From the NCBI GenBank assembly GCA_028694915.1, contig JAQVJY010000007.1, positions 30,059 through 94,058 of the forward strand: 64,000 nt of DNA, given 5' to 3'. Shown here piece by piece: positions 7,193-17,600 of the stretch (the first letter of the stretch is position 1; the number at the start of each line of letters is the position of its first letter). The DNA is from Paludibacteraceae bacterium. Lineage in GTDB: Bacteria > Bacteroidota > Bacteroidia > Bacteroidales > Paludibacteraceae. The notes below the pieces were generated by a model. The model was not told the DNA's origin and made no database searches. It saw only the letters and a program-made list of their open reading frames with translations. The position numbers and the translations under genes are program-made.

Positions 7193-8503
7193 TTAGCGTT
7201 TGATGTTAGGTAACTTTTGTTTTTGAACCATACGCATCATTTTCTGCATCTCGTTGAACTGTTTCAACAGACGATTTACCTCTTGAATATCGCGACCAGA
7301 ACCTCTTACAATACGGTTTTTGCGACTATTGTTGAGTGATGTTGGATTTTCGCGTTCGTACGGTGTCATCGATTGAATGATGGCTTCGATGCCAGCAAAT
7401 GATTTATCGTCCAAGTCGACATCTTTAATGGCTTTTCCAACGCCAGGAATCATGGAAGCTAAATCTTTGAGATTTCCCATTTTCTTGATTTGTTGGATTT
7501 GTCCCATAAAATCGTTGAAGTCGAATTGGTTTTTAGCAATTTTCTTCGAGAGTTTGCGCGCTTCTTCTTCGTCGAACTGTTCTTGTGCGCGTTCTACCAA
7601 CGAAACGATATCGCCCATGCCCAAAATACGGTCGGCCATACGAGCAGGGTGGAAGAGGTCAATGGCTTCCATTTTTTCGCCAGTACCAACAAATTTGATT
7701 GGTTTGTCGACTACCGAACGAATAGATAAAGCGGCACCACCACGTGTGTCACCATCGAGTTTGGTCAATACCACACCATCGAAATTCAAACGTTCGTTGA
7801 ATTCTTTAGCGGTATTCACGGCGTCTTGTCCAGTCATGGAATCAACTACAAACAGAATTTCGTGTGGCGAAACAGCGGCTTTGATAGCGGCAATTTCGTT
7901 CATCATCTGTTCGTCTACAGCCAAACGACCCGCGGTATCGATAATAACGACATCGTTGCCGTCTTTTTTAGCTTGTTTAATCGCGTTTTGTGCAATGTCA
8001 ATCGGACTTTTGCTGTCGAGTTCGCTATACACTGGAACGCCAATTTGTGCGCCCACTACACGTAACTGTTCGATAGCAGCTGGGCGGTACACGTCGCAAG
8101 CCACCAACAGTGGTTTTTTGCCACGTTTGTTTTTGAGCATATTGGCTAATTTGCCCGAGAACGTAGTTTTACCAGAACCTTGCAAACCTGACATTAAAAT
8201 AACGGCTGGATTGCCTTTGATGTTGATGTCCACATGCTCGCCACCCATGAGTTGTGCTAACTCATCGTGTACGATTTTGACCATCAATTCGTTAGGTTTC
8301 ACCGCAAGCAATACGTTTTGACCGAGCGCTTTGGCTTTCACATCGTCGGTAAACGTTTTAGCTACTTTGTAGTTTACGTCGGCATCTAACAATGCTTTAC
8401 GTACATCTTTCAATGTTTCTGCTACATTGATTTCGGTAATTTTACCTTGTCCTTTGAGTATTTTGAACGAGCGTTCGAGGCGTTCACTTAAACTTTCAAA
8501 CAT
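7193..8503 (-). CDS. ffh: Signal recognition particle protein Ffh
   Basis: A 436-residue SRP54-type GTPase that binds 4.5S RNA and delivers ribosomes making membrane proteins to FtsY. The N domain helices ([18 protein letters not shown]) are followed by the G domain: P-loop [40 protein letters not shown] and the closing [12 protein letters not shown]. The C-terminal M domain follows from residue about 300, with its methionine-rich helices ([20 protein letters not shown] and [15 protein letters not shown]). Length and domain order are standard. The promoter box is at 8540-8547 and the gene leads the ffh-folD operon. Confidence 0.97.
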   Translation of the reverse strand: MFESLSERLERSFKILKGQGKITEINVAETLKDVRKALLDADVNYKVAKTFTDDVKAKALGQNVLLAVKPNELMVKIVHDELAQLMGGEHVDINIKGNPAVILMSGLQGSGKTTFSGKLANMLKNKRGKKPLLVACDVYRPAAIEQLRVVGAQIGVPVYSELDSKSPIDIAQNAIKQAKKDGNDVVIIDTAGRLAVDEQMMNEIAAIKAAVSPHEILFVVDSMTGQDAVNTAKEFNERLNFDGVVLTKLDGDTRGGAALSIRSVVDKPIKFVGTGEKMEAIDLFHPARMADRILGMGDIVSLVERAQEQFDEEEARKLSKKIAKNQFDFNDFMGQIQQIKKMGNLKDLASMIPGVGKAIKDVDLDDKSFAGIEAIIQSMTPYERENPTSLNNSRKNRIVRGSGRDIQEVNRLLKQFNEMQKMMRMVQKQKLPNIKR

Positions 8504-8539
8504 CTTGTAATCTTATATTTTATATGGTTTTTAGGGCTG

Positions 8540-8547
8540 CAAAGATA
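8540..8547 (-). promoter_or_regulatory. Bacteroidota -7 box for ffh-folD
   Basis: TATCTTTG on minus, 36 bases upstream of the ffh ATG, followed by GC as in many promoters of this group. Confidence 0.6.
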
Positions 8548-8582
8548 ACAAAAAGTTGTGACTTTTTGTTCAGTCGTGCTAC

Positions 8583-8617
8583 AAAAAAGGTCAGAACGTA
8601 TGCTCTGACCTTTTTTT
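8583..8617 (-). terminator. Intrinsic terminator of the giant repeat-protein operon
   Basis: Stem GGTCAGA/TCTGACC with an 8-base loop, flanked by A- and T-tracts on both sides. It follows the stop codon at 8632 closely on minus. Confidence 0.87.
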
Positions 8618-8631
8618 AGAATGAAATCGTC

Positions 8632-11600
8632 TTAATAAATGAATTTTCCTTGTGTGACAATTGCTTTGTCGTTGAAGTAGAATACATAGATATAGACTTT
8701 TCCTGATTTTTGGTAATTAAAGATGGTACCCGCAGAACCAGCCTCTTTAATGTTATCGTTTGGATCGGCCACTGGCACGTCGCGTATCTCGGTTAATTGA
8801 CCTGATGGTGTGAATACGGCCACTCTCACGTTATTACGGCATGTGCTCGCTTTAAATGTTCCATTGCCAAGCGGCATCCAATAGACATCATCTTTAGTTG
8901 GAGCGTCTCCTGGGTTTTGGGTCGAGTAACGGAAATCAATTTTGTAAACTGATTCTGAACCATCTTCAGCAGTCACAAAGATGTAGGTAAATTCGCCCAC
9001 AGGGTTAATGGTAATCTGTGTTGTTTGCGATTCCTCACCTTTTATGGCTTCTATTTCAGGAATAGATTTTCCGTTAAATAACAAGAATGTGTATTCAAAT
9101 ATCGTTGGTTCAAAGTCTTTTAACGACACGCCATCTAATTTGATATCTTTCAATAACGAGTTGTTAGAACGCGCAATTTCAAGTTTGATAACGTACACTT
9201 GTGTGGCGCCATTTTCAGCCGTCACAGTTACCAAAATCATGGTTGGGCTTTCCTGTGATACAACTACCGTTTGTCCAGCATCACCAGCTACATACGTCAC
9301 GTTGGTAGCCGTAATAAGCGCAGTTGAATCGGTTCCAATAGGATAAACAATGGTGTAACTCAATGTGTCAGGATTAAAGCCTGCGATAGTGACGCCATTC
9401 ACCAACAAATCAGCCAACTTGTAATTACTTGATTTAGCCACGCTGAATGTTAAGTTGTATTCATTGGTATTCGATTCATCGTCAGAAACTATGGTAATAA
9501 TAGCGGTGCCATTAATGCCATTCGTTGCCAGTGTAATCGATTTGTAATTTGGCACTTGACCTTCCCATGTAATAGTTGGTAGAGTAGTGGTGCCAAATGG
9601 TAATTCGATAGCGTATTCAAACGATTCTGGAACAAAGCTGATGTTTGTTTTGAAACCAGTTGCAACACTATCTACTTTTTCGCCATTCAAATAAATCATG
9701 TTCAACAAGGCGTTGTTCGATTTCAATAATTCAAACGCGACACGATAGGTAGCCGTTGCTACGTTGTCTTCAGCCGTAACTGTTATAATGACGGTATCAT
9801 TCAATGTGGCGGCTTGTGTAATTTGTACGCTTTGTCCAGCATCGCCTTTTTCAACCGTAATTTCTGGTACTTGTACCGTTCCAGTGGTGTATGGTAATTT
9901 AATGGTGTAATTAAACAATTCTGCATCGAAATTGTCTACCGCCTGTGTGGTGTTGTAGAAAATGTTATTCAAATAAGCATTGTTCGATTTTGCCACCGTA
10001 AAGTTAATGACATACACATTTTGTGTGCCGTTTTCAGATGTTACAGTGATGTTATAAGCACCATTTACACCATTGCTGGTTACCTGAACGGTTTGTAAAC
10101 TATCACCCAATTCGTAAGCAATAACAGGGAGTTCACTTGTTCCGATTGGCAATGTGTAGTTGTACGAACCAACTTGTGGATTGAATCCAGCTAGCGGTAA
10201 ACCATCGATAGTAATCATTGATAACGTGTCGGCTGTTGATTTCGCCACCGTGAAATACAAGGTGTAAGTCCGTTGTTTACCACTTTCGGCGGTCACGTTG
10301 ATTTCAAATGTCGATGCGTATTTATCTGTTGAAACGGTATTCAATACAGCTGTTTGCCAAGCATCACCTTTGTCGAATTCGATTTTTGGTAATACGCGTG
10401 TTCCCACTGGCAATGTTAAATTGTAAGTCAGCGTGTCGGCATTGAATGTTGCCACTTGCGCATCGTTTACATAAATCATAGCCAACGTATCAACCTCCGA
10501 ATGGAGCAATTGTTGATAAATGGTGTACGTGTTACTGTTACCATTTTCAGCTTTCACCACAATCGAAATGGTGTCGCTCAATGAACTTACGGTTATACTT
10601 TGAGGTTGAACCGTTTGTAACGTATCGCCCACTTCGAATTCAATTTCAGGTAACGGATTTTTAGCCGAACCGATAGCCCATTGCACATGGTATTCGAAGG
10701 TATTGCCCGCAAATGCTTTATCCGATGTGTAATTAGAACCTGTTGTAGCAATACTCAAACCATTAATTGTTAAATTTTTCAAGGTGTCAATCGTTGATTT
10801 GGCTACCGTAAAGTGCAATTCGTATACGTTTTGATTGCCATTTTCGGCTGTCACTTTGATGTTGGTTTGTGCCACGTAATCTGAAAGATCAACATCCACA
10901 GGTTCTACTACAATGGTTTGTAACGTATCGGCAGCCGTATATTCAATAGTTGGAACTACGCGTGTACCAACAGGTAATACCATGGTGTATTGCAGCGTAT
11001 TACCACGGAATGAATCAACTGAATCGCCTTTGACGTAAATCATCGCCAGCGTATCAACAGCCGATTTCTCGATGGTGAAATTCACTCTGTATGTGCGTGA
11101 ATTACCACTTCCTGTAGCATGGAATTTTTCAGATTCAACACGTACGCCAAACGAAGCATTGTATTTCGTTAAATTCACGGTGTCAAGCGCTGTGTATTCC
11201 ATACGATCACCTTTTTCCCACGTAATGGCAGGATAGGTACGCGTTCCCACTGGTAAAGTGATGTTGTACACGGCGGTGTTGGCATCAAATTCCGCTAATG
11301 CTTCTCCGTTCAAGTTAATCATACTCAATGTGTCGATGTCTGATAATTCTACATCGAAGAATACAGTATAAGTGAGTTTTGTAATGCCATCTTGTGCTGT
11401 TACTACAATGGTGGTGGTATCACGTACACCGTTGTTGGTGATGATGATATTTTGTCCATTACTACCACTAATAGCGGTTACTTCTGGAGTAACTGTAGAA
11501 CCAGCAGGCAATGTTACCACATAATTAAAGGTGTTCGAGTCAAAGCCATCAATGGTGACATCATTTAAAAGTAAACCTCCTAAATAAGCGTTTTGAGCAG

Positions 11601-14600
11601 CCTGAACTTCGAATGTGACTACGTATGTTTTGGTGGTGATGCCATCTTCAGCGGTCACTTTGAGATTAACAGAATCGGTTCCGTAAATGGTTTTATCAAT
11701 ACGTTGTGTACTTTCTGCTTTCACGCCAATAACATTTGGTGTCATAGTGGTTGGTAACACCACATGATAACGTAAGTCGCTGGCAACAAACGTGGCAATT
11801 GGTTGGTAATTCACCGAAATGCCTGCTAAATCGGCATTGTGTGATTTAGTGACACTGAATGCGATTTTGTAAGTTTGTGTCGTTATGCCATCTTCAGCGG
11901 TCACGGTGATAAAGGTGGTATCATTTACCCCATTTTTCACAATATCAAGTGTTTGACCATCGTGTGCTTTGAATGCTTCGATACTTGGCACGGTGGTTGT
12001 ACCTTGCGCTAATGTGAGGTTATAGTTCAACACACTAGCACTGAAACCTGATATGGTCGTTCCGTTTACTTTCAAATCACTCAAATTAGCATTGTTTGAA
12101 ATTGGAGCGATGTTGAACTGCACACGATAGGTTTGCTCTGTGCCATCTTCTGCTTTTACAATGAGTAGGGCAGAATCTTGCGACACAAGAGGCGTTATCG
12201 TAGCGAATTGATCTTCTGTGACAAATTCTACTGTTGGCACGTTGTTGTTAGCTAAATCAACGGTGTATGTGAATTTATCTGCTTGGAAATCTGCTACTGC
12301 GTCACCGTTGACTACAATGTTCGATAACTTGTTGTTGTTAGATTTAGCAACAACCACGGTCAATTCGTAACTCATTTCATTTTCTACAGAACCATCTTCA
12401 GGCGTTACCACAATATACGATGTAGCATTGATGCCATTTTGTTCGATACTGATATGTTGTCCGTTGGCACCAGCAATCGCTTCGATATTTGGCATTTTCG
12501 GATTAGCTAGTTTTGGGTTGGTGCATGGTAAGGTGATGGTGTATTGTGTCTTGTCGGCGTTGAAATCGCTAGTTGAATTATAGCCAGTTCCATTGATACG
12601 TATAAGTTCGTCGTTCAGTAAAATGGCGTTTAATTTACCATTGTTTGATTTTAGGCGTTTTACGCGTACCATCGTCGAATCTTTAGTTACTCCATCGGCA
12701 GCTGTAATGATGAATTTGAACGTGCCGAGATAATCCGAGTCGCCTAATTCAAATTGTGCATCGATGACTTGACCTTCTTCTGCATAAACAGCCTGCATGT
12801 TTTCGAGAGATGCACTAGTTATTTCATAATTGGTTTCGTAACTATTAAAGAGTTCTAATGTGTCATTACCAACCAAAATCGTTTTCAAGAATACTGAATT
12901 CGATAATTCTTTGGTAAATCTGAGTTTGTAATCATGACGTTCGTTACCAGATACCTGCCATACGATGGAATCGGCTGTCATAATTTGTGTAACCGTGTCT
13001 GTGGCAAATTCTCTTACAAAGTCCACTGCGGCACGTTTAGCACTTTCGTAATTAGCGTTATCTTTATTAAAGCCAGTTACAGGAATACCATCTATTTTGA
13101 TTTCGGTCAACTTACCAGAGGTGGTAGATGCATTGCCTAATTCAAATGTAATGGTATAGGTTTTTGTATCTGTTCCGTTTTCAGCCGTTGTCAATAGGGT
13201 AGTGATGGTATCAACCATCATGTTCACCACTTGTCCATCGCTTTGTTTGGCGAATGTAACATTAGGTAATCCCGTTTCAGCAGGTAATTTTACTACGTAA
13301 TTGGTAGTATTTGGTGCAAATGCAAAATCTGTGGCACCTTCTACGGTGATGTTTTTCAACGTAGCATCTGCATTCATTGCTTTTACAAAATGCAGTGTGT
13401 ATGTTTTTTCGGTACCGTTTTCAGCTTTTACTTTGATTATGGCCAATTCGTTAGAAATTGAATCGTATGTAATGGTTTGATACATATTGCCACGTACGGC
13501 GGTTACGTCTGGCACATACAGTGGATTCGTTACAACCGTGTAATAGGTTGTATTTGGTGCAAAACCTGCCACTAATTGGTTGTTTACGATGATCGAAGTT
13601 AAGTTGGCATTCGCCGAAAGTTGGCGATTTAAGTTTACCACATAGTGACTCAATGTGCCATCTTCTGCTTTAGAAGTGATGTAAGCTACACGAGTTTTAG
13701 AACCGCTACAGTTTTCAACTTCTTCATCAAAATAGTAACTGTATTCTTGGTCGGCAACTTCGCCTACGAAACTCAATATTGGTTCACCTTGTAAGTCGGT
13801 ATCTACATTTACGGCTTGTACCCAGCCTCCATCATATTGTCCTCTAAAACCTTTAGTTGCTTTGCCATTCACTAAAATTTTGGCAATTTTACTGTTGTAC
13901 GACAAATGAATCCAGTCGACAAACATTTCAGAAGAAGCGTTGCTCGATAATGAACTCGAATTTTCTGCTTCACAGCTGTTGATGATAATATTCATCATGG
14001 CTGGTGCTTCTACCGAATTGTCTAATAACGGCAAGTCGATGATTTTCCACGTGTTGTTAAAGTTGTTGTCGGTAAACTCTTTTTTGTAGGCACCGTTATT
14101 GAGCGAATAGACAAAATGCGAGCTACTAACATTTGATTTCGAAATGGGTTGATAGCGCATGGATACCATATCAGGTGTGTTGCGGAACAAAATACCGCCT
14201 GCCACATCTGTGGTAGTGGCTTCCATACCTAATTTGGCTGTAATTTCACCCAACGTGATTAAGCCAGGGATAGAGCCTTTGAGATTACTATCGTAAATCG
14301 TTCTTAAACGTACTTTGTCACCCGATAGGGTTACTGCACCGTCAGGTTTGTAAGTGCCTACAGTAAAGAGGCTACCGATTGGTAATCCAAAAATAGTGGC
14401 GTTGCTTTTGATATCTGTAGCGCCTACAACATCTGCAATGGTAGACCAACCTGCTGGTTTTTTTGCGGACGTATAGGTCGTTGCATTTGACCAATTGACA
14501 AATTCACCATTTGGAAGCACATCAGTGGTATAGTAATACATAATTTTGTATGTATTGCTACTACCATCATCTTTCCCTGTGACTTTAATGGTGGCACTTT

Positions 14601-17600
14601 TTACTCCGTTTGCAAAGTCCTCAATAGCCGAAGTGGTGGTATTGTTCGTGTATTCCAATGTTGGGATTTCACCTTCGGTATTAGCCACATTGACAATGTA
14701 TTGATATTTATAAGGATTAAAATCACTAATAGGATTCCCATTAACATTGATGCTTGCTAGTACAGCTTGTGGTTTGGCAATCGTTGGAATGAGCGTGTAA
14801 ATAGCGTCGGCTACATCTTTTTGGTTCGATTTTACGGTGATTGTAGTTGGAGCATAAGCACCTCCGTTGTCGATTAAAACTGTTTGTTCTGGATATGTCT
14901 TCACGACTTTGATATCGCCCATGGTGGTAGAACCAAATGGTAATTCCACTGTAAATTCGGTTTGAGATGTGGTGCCATCAAAATGGTATTTATCCACAAA
15001 AATAGATTGTAACACGTTTGGTTTACCACTTTCACGAATGACAAATGTCAAATTGTAAGTTTGTTGCGAACCATCTTCTGCGGTGATAACCACATGTGCC
15101 GTGTCGCGTAAACTTGGAGCTATAATTTGAACTTTTTGTTCGATGAGTTGTTTTCCAAAATCTTCGCCTTGAGACCAACGAATAGCAGGAATGCTGGTTG
15201 TGCCATAATTTAACGTCGCTACATAATTAAATTGTGTAGATTCAAAAGCTGGTGATAGTTCGGCATCATCAATTGAAAGATCGCTCAATGTCGCAATATT
15301 CGATGTTATAACTGGGAAATAGATAGCATAATCTTTGAAAGTCACGCCGTCTTGTGCCACAACGTGTACACGGGTTGTATCGTTTATAGCTCCGTATGTA
15401 ATTGTCACAGTTTGTCCTGCGTGTGCCGAAATCGGATGAATCGCAGGTACGTTTTTGGTGCGCCATTCTAATGATTGGGTGTATTCTAATGTGTTTGCAT
15501 CAAATCCAGCTAACGATTTGAATTCATTACCATTATAGAGTTGTAAATCAGTTAATAAAGCATTGGTACTAGGTAGCATATTAAACTTGATGTCATACAC
15601 ACGCTGATCTCCATTTTGTGCGGTAACAACTAGTTTTACACCATTCAAGCCTGCATCGGCTACGGCAATCATTTGTGTTGTGTCATATGCCTCGAATGCA
15701 ATAGTAGGAGCTGCTGCGCCAGATTCTAAGTCAATGGTATAACTAGTTTGATTCGCATCAAACCCAGTAATGGCGATACCATTCGCTGTTATGTTTTTTA
15801 GGGTTACGTTAGTTTGTTGTGCACACACAAATTTTACGCTATAGGTTCCAATAGTACCATCCTGAGCCACTACTTTGACATGTGCAGTTCCTTCCAATGC
15901 TGGAGCATCGGTAATCAGTATTTGTTGTGTTGGTTCTGTGCCAACAGCTGTAACGATAGGTGCATGTGTTGCTCCAAATGCTAATGTATAGACATAATTG
16001 AACGTGTTAGGAGTAAATCCTGCTAACGCTACGCCATCTAATTTTAATGATTGTAGGGTGGCGGCATTCGATTTGGTTACTGCAAAATGGATGGTGTAGG
16101 TTGTTACATTACCATTCTCAGCTTTTACAATCACCGATGTTTTACCATTCACGCCATTATTTAAAATGGTTACCGTTTGTTGTGCATCGCCTTTTTCGTA
16201 TTCGATGGTTGGCAATACGGTCGTGCCAGACGCTAATTGATAGGTATAATCGAGCGTTCCATTTTCAAGTAAGTCGGTGCCATCTACTTTTAATGCGGTT
16301 AACGTGCTTATGGTTGATTCATTAAAATGGAATTTGATGGTATAAAGTGTTTCTATACCCGTTTCAGAAACCACTCTGATTTCACAATTTCCTGCTATAA
16401 CAGGAGCCGATATCGATACATTTTGTGTTGCATCGCCTTTGATAGCTTCTACACTTGGACAGGCGGTTGTTCCACGTGCCAATTCGTAGTCATATTCCAA
16501 GGTGTTAGCATCAAAACCAGCAAGTGATAAGCCATTTACTTTCAAATCTGCTAGTTGGGCATTGTTCGATTTTTGTTTGTTGAAATAAATCGTATAAATG
16601 CTTTCAGAACCATCGGCTGCTTCTACCCGTACGTAGGTGGTGTCACCTTTAGTGATGGCTATTTTTTGAGTTGCTTCGCTGACTGTATAAGTAACAGTAG
16701 GAAGAACTTGTGTGCCAGTTGGTAAATCGTAGGTGTATTCTAGTTTATCAGCAGAAAAACCAGCAATCAGTTGACCATCTACTTGCAGTGTGTTAAGTGC
16801 GGTGTTGTCCGATAAATCGAGCATTACTTTGATAATGTAGGTGTTACTACCACCACTTTCAGGCGTTACCACAATTCGTACTTCCCCAGTAAGTAAAGGT
16901 TTTGAAATGGAAACACTTTGTCCCAAATCTTTTTCTACCGATATTTTTGGACAGGTAGTTTCGCCGGCTTTCAAACGGTAGGTGTAGTTGAAAATGTTTT
17001 TATCAAATCCAACAATGGCTACATCGTTTATGAAAATATTCTTTAAGAAAGCATTTTCAGACTTTTCGACACTAAAATTAATCGTATAAGTCATTTCAGC
17101 TCCACTTTCAGCTACTACGCGTAAGGTTGTGGCTCCATTGATACCACCTTTCGTGAGAATCACCTTTTGTGCTTCGTCGCCTTTAGTATAGGTAATCTCA
17201 GGTAGAGTAGTAGTTCCACTTTTGAGTGTATATTGGTAGCTCAATACTGCGGTATTGAAATCAACTAACGCCACATTTCCTACTTGGATACCAGATAATT
17301 GACAGTTGGTAGATTTGTCAACTGAAAAGTGAATTGTATAAGTTTCAGTAGCGCCAGTTTGTGCTGTCACAATAATACGTGTATCGCCCGAAACACCGGC
17401 TGAAACAACACGTACTTTTTGCCATTCGTCGTGTAATGTGTAGGTAATAGGTGGCAAAATAGTAGTACCACGTTCTAGCATAATGCTATATTCCATCGTG
17501 TTAGGTTGGAATTCAGCAATACTTACGCCACCTATTTGAATGTCGTTAAGTGTGGCGTTGTTAGCTTGTGCCACCGCGAATGTGATGCGGTAAGTATTCG

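Noticed and set aside
7377..8321. A 314-codon plus-strand frame antisense to ffh
   Set aside because: It mirrors a highly conserved essential gene on minus and has a composition expected of an antisense frame (Ser-rich, no domain).
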